A DNA stretch of 64,000 nt from a virus. The DNA lies in IMG/VR virus record IMGVR_UViG_3300047493_000037, positions 30,713 to 94,712 of that record; one strand, written 5' to 3'. Positions 34,294 to 41,673 of this stretch are shown one piece after another. Numbering within the stretch: position 1 is the stretch's first letter; every line of letters begins with the position of its first letter. The notes beneath the pieces were generated by a model. It made no database searches. It was not told where the DNA came from and saw nothing but the letters and a program-made list of their open reading frames with translations. Both the position numbers and the translations under genes were made by a program.

Positions 34294-34444
34294 ACTATAT
34301 CTAAACGTCTCTAATGGAGATGTTGTTACTAAAGAGTGTCGTGAATCTGTCATGATGCTCACTAAGGTGCTTTACGCACTTCATATCATTGATGAAGAAC
34401 AGGCCTTTCAACTGGCTACAAAGTTCCGAATCTTGTTTGTATAA
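34277..34444 (+). CDS. Small ORF after portal
   Basis: A 55-residue ORF (MKTIPELYLNVSN) overlapping the portal end by 17 bases and closing on the next gene's -10. It looks helical, with MMLTKVLYALHIIDEEQAF in the middle. Two other small ORFs (36486, 43717) also sit just before promoters and share a T-x-x-L-x-x-L-x-I pattern. It has no strong ribosome site and could be coupled to the portal gene. Confidence 0.45.
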   Translation: MKTIPELYLNVSNGDVVTKECRESVMMLTKVLYALHIIDEEQAFQLATKFRILFV

Positions 34445-34445
34445 T
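34440..34445 (+). promoter_or_regulatory. -10 element TATAAT of the first dNMP kinase gene
   Basis: TTTGTATAAT overlaps the stop of the small ORF and ends 6 bases before ATG 34452, predicting a leaderless mRNA. Confidence 0.6.
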
Positions 34446-34451
34446 AAACGC

Positions 34452-35264
34452 ATGGCATTGATAATCCTTGAAGGTCTTGATAGGGTCGGTAAGACCTCTG
34501 TTGCTCAACTCTTTGAGAGCAAGGGGTACGAACTCATTCATATGTCTGCTCCGCCAAAAGGACAAACAGCAGATTTGTTCTTGGAGGAGATGATGGAGAT
34601 CATTTCTTCAGCTGCTCATAGGGATGTTGTCTTAGACCGTTCTTATTATGGTGAAACTATTTGGTCTAAAGTGTATGGCCGTGAATCTCTTATCGATGAT
34701 CAAGGAATAGAAGTGCTTCAAGAGTTAGAAGCAACCGTGGGCACTGTTCGCATACTAATGCATGATCCAAATAGTGAAGCTCATTGGCAAAGGTGTGTAG
34801 ATAATAAAGAACCTCTTACTAAGGCACAATTTGTCAAGGCTAGATCTTTGTATTCTACGATGGCAGATAAATATGGCTTTGAAAGAAAAACTCTAAAGGA
34901 TTTTCCAGATGCGCTCCAGCCGCTTCCTACTTCCAGTGCCTCAACATCAGACATGGCAAATGTTTCACCTAAGCCTGATGGGCTTGCGAAAACTGCTGAT
35001 ACAGCTAGGGATGAAATCTCTTTAAGTAAAACCAAAGAACAACTTAAATTAGAGCGCGCCAATGTTATTAATGAGGTGCTTGATAAGCGTATCATAAAAG
35101 GTAAAGGCGCCATCTATGATGACGTAGAGCGCAGCGTGCGCAACTTCCTCAATATGGAATTGGGTAAAATTCTTGGGACATCGAATCCATCGCTTACATT
35201 ATCTAATGAAGAGATTGAATTGTTAAAGTTTTTCTGCAAAAGATTAAAAGATAAGGAGTCATAA
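34452..35264 (+). CDS. Deoxynucleoside monophosphate kinase-like protein with C-terminal extension
   Basis: A 270-residue P-loop protein. Residues 1-155 resemble thymidylate kinases: GLDRVGKT (8-15), LDRSYYGE (the DR motif) and a lid region. It keeps the fold of T4 gp1/TMK proteins but differs from the second kinase at 41674. The remaining 115 residues are unusual: a Ser/Thr/Pro linker followed by a charged helical domain ending EIELLKFFCKRLKDK. The start at ATG 34452 is set by the TATAAT 6 bases before; the frame itself is open to 34389. Confidence 0.75.
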   Translation: MALIILEGLDRVGKTSVAQLFESKGYELIHMSAPPKGQTADLFLEEMMEIISSAAHRDVVLDRSYYGETIWSKVYGRESLIDDQGIEVLQELEATVGTVRILMHDPNSEAHWQRCVDNKEPLTKAQFVKARSLYSTMADKYGFERKTLKDFPDALQPLPTSSASTSDMANVSPKPDGLAKTADTARDEISLSKTKEQLKLERANVINEVLDKRIIKGKGAIYDDVERSVRNFLNMELGKILGTSNPSLTLSNEEIELLKFFCKRLKDKES

Positions 35265-35449
35265 TGACTGAGACTAAGTATCAAAAACAAATGCTAAATA
35301 GCCAAATTGATTTGAACAAACTACAACTTGAGAAACAAAAAGCGGAACTTAAAGTGTTTCTCGATAAGCAAAAAGCAGAAATTAGATTACTAGAGTTAGA
35401 TGCAGAAATAAAAGAAGAACAACTCAAACAGATGAAGAGAGAAAGATAA
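35264..35449 (+). CDS. Small coiled-coil protein
   Basis: A 61-residue protein that is one continuous charged helix with heptad-like leucines (QIDLNKLQLEKQKAELKVF). Its ATG overlaps the kinase stop (TAATG). Likely a structural or assembly factor that forms a coiled coil; the composition resembles the coiled part of the protein at 47971. Confidence 0.6.
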   Translation: MTETKYQKQMLNSQIDLNKLQLEKQKAELKVFLDKQKAEIRLLELDAEIKEEQLKQMKRER

Positions 35450-35450
35450 T

Positions 35451-36095
35451 ATGAAAGGTTTTAGACAGCAGCCACAGGGTAATCGCAAAGAGAAGCTTCG
35501 TGAGCTTGAAGTTGAAGTTAAGAATATGGCCATGGCATCCCGTATTAGCCAAATGATGACTCAGCAACTGATGCAGAACATGAAGGCTATGCATGAAGAT
35601 ATCAGTCGCACGATGGGCATTCTAAGCGAACTTCAATACAAGATCCTGGCAATCCAGAAGGTATCTGGTCTTGATGTTGAACAGATGAATACTGTTGCTA
35701 ACGAGCAACGCCTTGTTGATTTTAATGAAGCCTCTGATAAAGAAGATGCTGAGCAGGGTTTCACTGTTGGTGATGTAGTCAATGAATCTAGCACCATTAT
35801 TCTAACTTCTACCACTGAAGAGAAAGATCGCGGAATCTTCCGTTCACGTCTCAAGTTATCAGAATGTGGAGTTCCGGACTTGATTACTGCCTTTATGGGA
35901 CGTGAAGTTGGAGCAAAAGCTATTTTGCAGTTGAATGGACTTGATCATGAAGTGGAACTTTTGGGCATTAGACAACCTCCAGCAGTGGTCGCCAATTCAA
36001 CTCAGCTCGACTTGGGACCCGAAACGGATGCGTCGCCGCTTGATACTGGTAACGTTTCTCCGCCAACTGCAAGTCCTCAAGTAGGCAATGCATAA
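35451..36095 (+). CDS. Unknown protein in capsid-region operon
   Basis: A 214-residue protein: a Met/Gln-rich helix (20-75), a polar middle, a small beta domain (120-175: IFRSRLKLSECGVPDLITAF) and a Pro/Ser/Thr tail. No family recognised. It follows the coiled-coil gene by one base and overlaps the next by TAATG. Virion or assembly role inferred from location. Confidence 0.55.
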   Translation: MKGFRQQPQGNRKEKLRELEVEVKNMAMASRISQMMTQQLMQNMKAMHEDISRTMGILSELQYKILAIQKVSGLDVEQMNTVANEQRLVDFNEASDKEDAEQGFTVGDVVNESSTIILTSTTEEKDRGIFRSRLKLSECGVPDLITAFMGREVGAKAILQLNGLDHEVELLGIRQPPAVVANSTQLDLGPETDASPLDTGNVSPPTASPQVGNA

Positions 36096-36508
36096 TGTCA
36101 GACCAAGACGATAAGATGGACTCAAGATGCCCTCGTGCTCTAGAAACCCTCCCAGAGGGTTTCTGTCCACTTGCCGTCATGCGTCTTAGGGCAATCAGAA
36201 CAGCTGGACGAGAACTCACCGAAGAAGAGGAGTCTAAGCTTCCTGGTTGTCCATGGGCAGTTAATCATCAGCTTGCCAATTATTGCTTCTTTAAGTATAT
36301 AAAGGAGTTTGCCGGTGATAAACCACCTTCTGACATAGAAGTTGCTTCATTAAACTGTATGTCTGTTGATGCAGTTAAAAAGACTGAAAAGGTTGCTCTT
36401 ACTAAAATTAGAGACACCGACCAATTCCAGGATCTTAAGGATTCTATGGAAGGCGAGAATGTCGTTTCAGAACATCCGTCGGACGATGATTATAAAATCT
36501 ACAGATAG
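36095..36508 (+). CDS. Cys-rich protein with sigma region 4-like helix-turn-helix
   Basis: A 137-residue protein. Four cysteines occur as two C-x11-C pairs (12/24 and 52/64; RCPRALETLPEGFC and GCPWAVNHQLANYC), suggesting an Fe-S or zinc centre. Residues 78-106 (PSDIEVASLNCMSVDAVKKT, then EKVALTKIR) look like sigma-factor region 4. It may be a phage transcription factor, comparable in idea to T4 gp33, which uses a region-4-like fold. It ends in TAG; suppression would add 14 residues up to TAA. Confidence 0.6.
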   Translation: MSDQDDKMDSRCPRALETLPEGFCPLAVMRLRAIRTAGRELTEEEESKLPGCPWAVNHQLANYCFFKYIKEFAGDKPPSDIEVASLNCMSVDAVKKTEKVALTKIRDTDQFQDLKDSMEGENVVSEHPSDDDYKIYR

Positions 36509-36662
36509 TCAAAGATTAGCAACCTACAATCTTTTAGATTTACTCCATAAATTAGGCATTAAGACCAGACCTCTTCTTTATGTAGAGGGTTTTCTTTTAA
36601 AGAGTGTCACTTTTGACATGAAAAACCTCGTTCTGTGGCCTAGCATTAAAAACACCCCATAA
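36486..36662 (+). CDS. Small ORF with a capsid-protein-like C-terminus
   Basis: A 58-residue ORF overlapping the previous gene. Its C-terminal 19 residues, LKSVTFDMKNLVLWPSIKN, closely match residues 57-75 of the major capsid protein encoded at 39731 (LKSITFDMKNLKFWPAVSV). The N-terminal part holds YNLLDLLHKLGI, shared with the ORF at 43717. It could be a duplicated fragment of the capsid gene or a small protein that binds where the capsid N-terminus binds. Weak ribosome site. Confidence 0.5.
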   Translation: MIIKSTDSQRLATYNLLDLLHKLGIKTRPLLYVEGFLLKSVTFDMKNLVLWPSIKNTP

Positions 36663-36681
36663 ATCATAGTCTCTAGCCTGG

Positions 36682-36687
36682 TATAAT
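36682..36687 (+). promoter_or_regulatory. -10 element TATAAT of the prohead protease gene
   Basis: CTGGTATAAT ends 8 bases before ATG 36696. There is no ribosome site, so the mRNA is leaderless or nearly so. Confidence 0.55.
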
Positions 36688-36695
36688 TGAGTGGT

Positions 36696-38345
36696 ATGGC
36701 CAAGAAACCACTCGAGATTGATGCTTGCGCAGGGTCCCAGCTCAGGGATACCCAAGGAGAAATGCTCTCCGTTGAGGGAGCTGACATCTCTGAACTCCAA
36801 GCTGGCAAGGGCCGTTGGAACGACAATCACGGTAAGGGGTTTTTCAACTCTGTAGGCCGTATTACTCATGCCAAGAAGATCTTTAAAGAAGAAGACTGCG
36901 AAGATGACCGCCATAGATACTATTGGAACAAGGTCAAGGCGCCCTATGTCTACGTTAAAGGTTACCTGTACGACGACGAAGACCATCCAAACGCAAAGGC
37001 TGCCGCAGCCATCCTTCGTAACGTCCATAAGGCTGATTGTCCACTAAAACTGAAAGCCTCAGTAGAAGGTGGAGTAATTTCACGCGGGATCTCAGACCCA
37101 TCTCTTCTTGCAAGAACGAAGATACACTCTGTTGCACTTACCTTTACTCCTGCGAATGTTGCGACTCTTGTTGAGCCATTAAGTCTAGATAAATCTCAAT
37201 ATGATGAAGCCACTGATATGGTTCTCATCAAATCTGTTATACATCTTGCAGAAACCAACGTACCATCTTTTCGTCATATTGCCAGAGACGCATCTGCTTC
37301 TAAGGTTGTAAGCAACATAGAAAAGATAGCCTCTCTAGTCAAAGACGATAGACAGATTGACATACCTACTAAACAAGCGATAATTGAATATGCCTTAGAG
37401 GCAAAAATTCAAAGCAACATCGTTAAAATTCATGAAGAAGTTGAAAAAAGTTTAAAGAGTAATCTAGCAGGCGCTGCTATGATGGGCGCTGCTGCGCTTT
37501 CTCCATCTGTTGGAGATGCAAGAGCGCCTAAAAGATTACCTGCTCCACATCAAGAACAAGTACAACAAAGTTTAAATAAGATGCCGGAGCAGCATCAAAA
37601 GGCATATCAAGAATATGCAAAGAAGAACCCTCTTCTTGGCGCAATTGGCATGGTTGAATCAAGTGGCGGCAAAAATTATGCCCACAAAGCAATAAACAAC
37701 CCAAAGAGTATACATAACGGTCATGTTGCTGGTGGCATGTTCGGAATGATGCCAAATGCTGCAGAATATGCCTTAAGACATGATCCAAAACTAGCAAGCA
37801 AGTATCCTAAGCTATCCGAAGCTGCAAAAGACATGAAGAACAATCATCATGCGTTCACCGAAATGTTCAATTCTAATCCTGAGGCTGCATATGATTTTGC
37901 AAGCTCACTATTAAGCAGGAATAAGAACAAAACAAAAGACATCAATATGTTAATTCATTCTTGGAACAATGGCCTTAAGGGCACTTGGGAAAAATATAAG
38001 AATGAGGGTCCAGAGTCTATTAAGGATGCTGAATACGTTAAAAACGTTATGAAAGCATACAAAGGACTTACAGATCATAATTCAAAGAAAAATTTAACAA
38101 AAGCTCTCACTGCTGGTTATGGTGGTGCTGGTGCACCTACTTCAAATACAGGGGGTGGAGTACTTCAGTCTGAGTCATTAGATGATGGCAGAGGTAATAA
38201 AGATAAGAGTTTTAAGTATGTTACATGCGATGACTGCGGTAAAGAACAGATATATTCTAAGTATCAAGTTAAATGCAGAGATTGTAATAAGTCGTTCCCG
38301 ATGGAAAAGTTGCATAAACTTTTTTTAGGGGCGATAGCAACGTAA
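36696..38345 (+). CDS. Composite prohead protease, transglycosylase-like, capsid-motif and zinc-ribbon protein
   Basis: A 549-residue mosaic. Residues 1-160 resemble a prohead protease: GRITHAKKIF, then KLKASVEGGVISRG with candidate nucleophile Ser122 and HSVALTFTPAN; His45, His58 and His111 are candidate partners. Residues 310-435 look like a lytic transglycosylase (LGAIGMVESSGG with Glu321, AGGMFGMMPNAAEY, then HSWNNG). Residues 467-496 (TKALTAGYGGAGAP, then GGGVLQSESLD) match residues 26-54 of the capsid protein. The end is a zinc ribbon with Cys511, 514, 527 and 530. The shared GGVLQ-x-ESL may be a protease site in both proteins. Confidence 0.75.
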   Translation: MAKKPLEIDACAGSQLRDTQGEMLSVEGADISELQAGKGRWNDNHGKGFFNSVGRITHAKKIFKEEDCEDDRHRYYWNKVKAPYVYVKGYLYDDEDHPNAKAAAAILRNVHKADCPLKLKASVEGGVISRGISDPSLLARTKIHSVALTFTPANVATLVEPLSLDKSQYDEATDMVLIKSVIHLAETNVPSFRHIARDASASKVVSNIEKIASLVKDDRQIDIPTKQAIIEYALEAKIQSNIVKIHEEVEKSLKSNLAGAAMMGAAALSPSVGDARAPKRLPAPHQEQVQQSLNKMPEQHQKAYQEYAKKNPLLGAIGMVESSGGKNYAHKAINNPKSIHNGHVAGGMFGMMPNAAEYALRHDPKLASKYPKLSEAAKDMKNNHHAFTEMFNSNPEAAYDFASSLLSRNKNKTKDINMLIHSWNNGLKGTWEKYKNEGPESIKDAEYVKNVMKAYKGLTDHNSKKNLTKALTAGYGGAGAPTSNTGGGVLQSESLDDGRGNKDKSFKYVTCDDCGKEQIYSKYQVKCRDCNKSFPMEKLHKLFLGAIAT

Positions 38346-38390
38346 GGTAGTAAATGGGTATATATGGCGTGTTTAAGTAAAGGGCCATGG

Positions 38391-38430
38391 TATACTAAGT
38401 AAATCAAGTTTTAACTTTCGAGTTAAGGAG
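38391..38430 (+). promoter_or_regulatory. Promoter and UUCG leader hairpin of the 141-aa virion gene
   Basis: ATGGTATACT places a -10 at 38391-38396. The predicted leader contains TTAACT-TTCG-AGTTAA (38411-38426), a 6-bp stem with a UUCG tetraloop, immediately followed by GGAG and then ATG 38438. Confidence 0.55.
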
Positions 38431-38437
38431 CACGAAA

Positions 38438-38863
38438 ATGGCAAATATCACTTCAATCATGAACAAGGTCGCTCGCAACGCACAAGTGTTGGGGCTAACC
38501 GTTTCAGCACAAACTGCTAACAGTGTAAGTATCGCTGCTGACGGTGGCGCAACTCTAACAGTCGCTTATGCACTCGCTGCGATTCTTCCTCCAATGGGCG
38601 GCGTCGATCCTACTGTTTCGCCTTACCTTGGCATTGGCATCGCTAACCCTGGTCAACTTACTTTGACTTCTACTAACACTGGCGGCGCAGTCGCTGATGT
38701 TATCAACGGACCAATTTCCGCACAAGTTCTATGCATGCTTGCATGGTTCGCAAACGACATCATTCTTGCAGATGCAACTACTCCAGTGTCAACCGCTAAC
38801 GGTTATGCACAGGGTATTGCTCGTCTCCGTGGCGACTCTGACATGATTGGCGTTGGACAGTAA
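38438..38863 (+). CDS. Probable capsid decoration or structural protein
   Basis: A 141-residue Ala/Gly/Thr-rich protein of low charge (ADGGATLTVAYALAAILPPM). GGAG precedes the ATG. It sits directly before the scaffold-like and capsid genes with its own promoter and stable leader hairpin, which suggests high expression. Codons are more C-ending than in neighbouring genes. No family recognised; the decoration role is inferred. Confidence 0.6.
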   Translation: MANITSIMNKVARNAQVLGLTVSAQTANSVSIAADGGATLTVAYALAAILPPMGGVDPTVSPYLGIGIANPGQLTLTSTNTGGAVADVINGPISAQVLCMLAWFANDIILADATTPVSTANGYAQGIARLRGDSDMIGVGQ

Positions 38864-38871
38864 TCGGGTTT

Positions 38872-38890
38872 ATTAACTTTAGGAGTTAAT
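38872..38890 (+). promoter_or_regulatory. Stem-loop presenting the ribosome site of the scaffold gene
   Basis: ATTAACT (38872-38878) and AGTTAAT (38884-38890) pair perfectly around a 5-base loop TTAGG. The AGGAG ribosome site straddles loop and stem; ATG follows at 38894. Confidence 0.6.
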
Positions 38891-38893
38891 CGA

Positions 38894-39712
38894 ATGAAAG
38901 ACGAATTAAGAAAGAGTCTTACAGACCTGATCGACGAGACGCTTCTCGAGCTCGAAGAGCTTAAGAAGTCTCGCTTCTCAGCAAGTGAGATCGAAATTAA
39001 GGGTCCTGGCGAAGGTATTGCAGGCAAGCCAACTAATGGCGATCTTCATGCTAAGGCTGAAGATAAGAAAGATGACAAGAAGGACGATGAAGACGAAGAG
39101 GCTGAAAAGGCCGAAGGTCATAATCGTCAAGCTGATCCAGATGGTGGACACCACAAGATGGATAAGGACGAAAGTGGTATGCCAGTTGGCACTACTGCTA
39201 AGGCCGAAGGTCACAATCGTCAAGCTGATCCAGACGGCGGCCATCACAAGATGGACAAGGCTGAAGATAAAGACGATAAAGATGACGACAAGAAGAAGAA
39301 AGACAAAGACGCCAAGGGCGGCGAAGAGCACGAGAAGAAAGAAAAAGAAGCTATTGGCAAACTTGCTAATCTAGCTGGCATGCGCAAATCTGATGAAGAG
39401 ATGCAAGGCCTAATGAAGAGCTTTGTTGAAGAGAGAGTAAGACCTCTTGAAGACAAGCTGTCAACTATCCTTAATCTTGTGAACAAGATCGCAGATCAAC
39501 CAGTTGCCCATAAGGGTGTTACTGGCCGTGCTGTTCCTCTGATGAAGAGTGCTGACGAGCTCGGTGGTGGTGAATCACTTTCTAAGTCTGAAGTAGCTTC
39601 AAAGCTATTTGAGCTTAAGAAGTCAGGAACTAAAGTTGACTCTCTGGATATTACCAGGGCTGAAATGGGACACGATCTCGCAAAGATCGTAGACAAATAT
39701 AAGATTTCGTAA
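38894..39712 (+). CDS. Probable capsid scaffolding/assembly protein
   Basis: A 272-residue, highly charged protein immediately before the major capsid gene, the usual place of a scaffold. A short helical N-terminus is followed by a Lys/Asp/Glu-rich middle with a duplicated block (AEGHNRQADPDGGHHKMDK occurs twice, about 30 residues apart) and a helical C-terminal part (VRPLEDKLSTILNLVNKIAD). The duplicated blocks differ at synonymous sites, so the duplication is not very recent. Function inferred from position and composition. Confidence 0.7.
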   Translation: MKDELRKSLTDLIDETLLELEELKKSRFSASEIEIKGPGEGIAGKPTNGDLHAKAEDKKDDKKDDEDEEAEKAEGHNRQADPDGGHHKMDKDESGMPVGTTAKAEGHNRQADPDGGHHKMDKAEDKDDKDDDKKKKDKDAKGGEEHEKKEKEAIGKLANLAGMRKSDEEMQGLMKSFVEERVRPLEDKLSTILNLVNKIADQPVAHKGVTGRAVPLMKSADELGGGESLSKSEVASKLFELKKSGTKVDSLDITRAEMGHDLAKIVDKYKIS

Positions 39713-39730
39713 TCAAAGGAGAGAACGAAG

Positions 39731-41179
39731 ATGAATGACGCAATTAATCAAGTTTTGCAGGGTCTAGACCAAGGCCTCGTAAACGCAGCTGATATTGAAA
39801 ATTTGAATAAGGCGATCACCGCTGGTTACGGTGGAGCTGGTAAGCCTACAGACCTCACCTATGGTGGTGTTTTGCAGGCGGAATCCCTTGAAGCTACTCT
39901 CAAGTCGATTACTTTCGACATGAAGAATCTCAAGTTCTGGCCAGCAGTTAGCGTTGATAAGGCCTATAACTTGTTCGAACAGTACAACCGTTTGATCAGT
40001 TATGGTTCTGATTCGGCACCTTACATCGGTGAAGGTGGCGCTCCTCAGGAAGAAGATAGCACGTACGTACGTGACGGTCAAAAGATCGTGTTCTTCGGTA
40101 CTCGTCGTAGGGTTTCGCACCAGATGACGCTCGTACGTGTTACTGTTGGTGACATTGTCGCTCAGCAGGCAAAAGAAGGAACGATGCATCTTCTCAAGAA
40201 TATCGAACGTGAACTCTATTGGGGTCATGCTCACTTCATGAATGCAACTACCGGTGCAGAAACTGGTTCTGATGCTGATCTTCCAGTTAACTCTATCGCT
40301 ATGAGCGGCTTGCTAAAGCAGCTTCAGAAGGGTGACACGGATGCACAGATGCAAGCCGGTGACTTCCTCGGATATGGCGATTCTAGCTCGATCGTGACCG
40401 ATCTTGCTGGTCAGGTTATGGCTCAGGACGACATTGAACGTCTTGCCGTTATTGCCTTGGAAAACTTCGGTGCTCCAGATCAGTTGCATATCGAACCAGC
40501 TGCTCTATCAGCCTTCGTTAAGCAGTTCTATCCTCAGTTCCGTTCGGCTCCAGGTCTTGCTAACCAAACGGTTGGCTATGACGTGTCTAAGGTCCAAACG
40601 ACTGCAGGCGCTATCGATCTAAAGCCAAACTTGTTCTTGCGTCCACGTGCAGGCGTTCGCGCTCTTGCAGTGAACAACCAAGCCCCAGCAGCTTCCTTCA
40701 CGGCAGCAGCAGCGGGTGCAGCTGGTACTTCTAGCTTCGCAGCTGGAACCTATCAGGTCAAGGTAACAGCAGTGAATGATGCCGGCGAATCTTCTCCAGT
40801 GTCTTCTGCAGCTGTAACCCTCACGCAGGGCCAGAATATGGCAGTGACTCTTGGCGGAACCATCCCAAGCGGTGTTAAGTATTGGAAACTTTACATCTCC
40901 GCTCCAGGTGGTGCAGTTGGTACTGAAAAGTTCGCAGGTAACTGGGCTAACCAGGGTGCAGGCGTTTACACCAGCTCTAACGTGCAGCTCCCAGGCCTTG
41001 GTGAAGCATTCTTGCTCGACATGAGTGCTGAGTGCATGCGCTTCAAGCAACTTGCTCCTCTAAGCAAGATTAACTTCGCTATCGTGACGACTGCTCTTGA
41101 GTTCGCGATCGTGATGTACGGAGCGTTGTTCGTGTATACTCCTCGCTTCAACTGCTTGTTCCGTAATATGGGTAAGTAA
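39731..41179 (+). CDS. Major capsid protein with Ig-like insert
   Basis: A 482-residue protein in the expected order after protease and scaffold, with AAGGAG upstream and codon use typical of a very abundant protein. Residues 24-75 contain LNKAITAGYGGAGKP, GGVLQAESLE (possible maturation cleavage after Glu51) and LKSITFDMKNLKFWP. The HK97-type core continues to about 310 (DIERELYWGHAHF, then FGAPDQLHIEPAALSAFVK). Residues about 315-420 look like an inserted immunoglobulin or fibronectin-type domain (GTYQVKVTAVNDAGESSPVS), then the core ends FVYTPRFNCLFRNMGK. A strong terminator follows. Confidence 0.88.
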   Translation: MNDAINQVLQGLDQGLVNAADIENLNKAITAGYGGAGKPTDLTYGGVLQAESLEATLKSITFDMKNLKFWPAVSVDKAYNLFEQYNRLISYGSDSAPYIGEGGAPQEEDSTYVRDGQKIVFFGTRRRVSHQMTLVRVTVGDIVAQQAKEGTMHLLKNIERELYWGHAHFMNATTGAETGSDADLPVNSIAMSGLLKQLQKGDTDAQMQAGDFLGYGDSSSIVTDLAGQVMAQDDIERLAVIALENFGAPDQLHIEPAALSAFVKQFYPQFRSAPGLANQTVGYDVSKVQTTAGAIDLKPNLFLRPRAGVRALAVNNQAPAASFTAAAAGAAGTSSFAAGTYQVKVTAVNDAGESSPVSSAAVTLTQGQNMAVTLGGTIPSGVKYWKLYISAPGGAVGTEKFAGNWANQGAGVYTSSNVQLPGLGEAFLLDMSAECMRFKQLAPLSKINFAIVTTALEFAIVMYGALFVYTPRFNCLFRNMGK

Positions 41180-41227
41180 GTAATTAAAGTGTTGGGGCGG
41201 TGCTGGTGACGGCGTCGTCCCGATAGG

Positions 41228-41259
41228 GGCCAAGGTGCTGCAGCGCCTTGGCCTTTTTT
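41228..41259 (+). terminator. Rho-independent terminator after the capsid gene
   Basis: GGCCAAGG (41228-41235) pairs with CCTTGGCC (41246-41253) around a further pairable GCTGCAGC and is followed by six T. It closes the capsid transcription unit. Confidence 0.93.
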
Positions 41260-41269
41260 ATTTCCAGGG

Positions 41270-41275
41270 TAGAAT
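41270..41275 (+). promoter_or_regulatory. -10 element TAGAAT
   Basis: GGGTAGAATAACAGAC places a -10 hexamer 7 bases before ATG 41283, just behind the terminator T-run. Near-leaderless arrangement. Confidence 0.45.
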
Positions 41276-41282
41276 AACAGAC

Positions 41283-41654
41283 ATGACCAATGAACAGATT
41301 CTTGAACAACAAGTTGAAGCTTTAGAGAAACTACTCAAGTTGAGGGTTGCTATCACTCAAGAACTTGAAGCAAAAATCGCCAAGTTAGAGGCAGAAGCTG
41401 TTAAGACAATGTATCCAGGGTATTCCTACCCAGGATGGTATATGCCGCAGCAAATACAGCCTTGGGTTGGTGGCGGATCTATCACTATAACTAATACTTG
41501 TCCAGATGGTTCATTTCACGAATATGATAATGGATCAATTTGTTGCAAGAAATGTGGTTCTGGACAAATAACTACTACAACTATCGCGAACGGAACTGGT
41601 TCTCTTACTTGCTCAGATAATAATGTAGGTACTTTAATAAACCTTACAAAATAG
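41283..41654 (+). CDS. Small protein with coiled coil and Cys cluster
   Basis: A 123-residue protein: an N-terminal coiled coil (LEKLLKLRVAITQELEAKIA), a Tyr/Pro/Gly-rich linker (YPGYSYPGWYMP) and a C-terminal part with Cys pairs in SICCKKCGSG that may bind zinc. I start at ATG 41283, since the -10 lies 7 bases before. It ends in TAG; suppression would add four residues up to TAA. No family recognised; possibly a minor virion protein. Confidence 0.55.
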   Translation: MTNEQILEQQVEALEKLLKLRVAITQELEAKIAKLEAEAVKTMYPGYSYPGWYMPQQIQPWVGGGSITITNTCPDGSFHEYDNGSICCKKCGSGQITTTTIANGTGSLTCSDNNVGTLINLTK

Positions 41655-41661
41655 AAATACG

Positions 41662-41667
41662 TATAAT
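41662..41667 (+). promoter_or_regulatory. -10 element TATAAT of the thymidylate kinase gene
   Basis: TACGTATAAT ends 6 bases before ATG 41674, predicting a leaderless mRNA. Confidence 0.6.
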
Positions 41668-41673
41668 AGCTCT

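Noticed and set aside
38978-39331. Minus-strand hydrophobic ORF that looks like a multi-span membrane protein
   Set aside because: It is the complement of the Lys/Asp/Glu-rich scaffold gene; AAG/GAC codons read backwards give Leu/Val/Phe.
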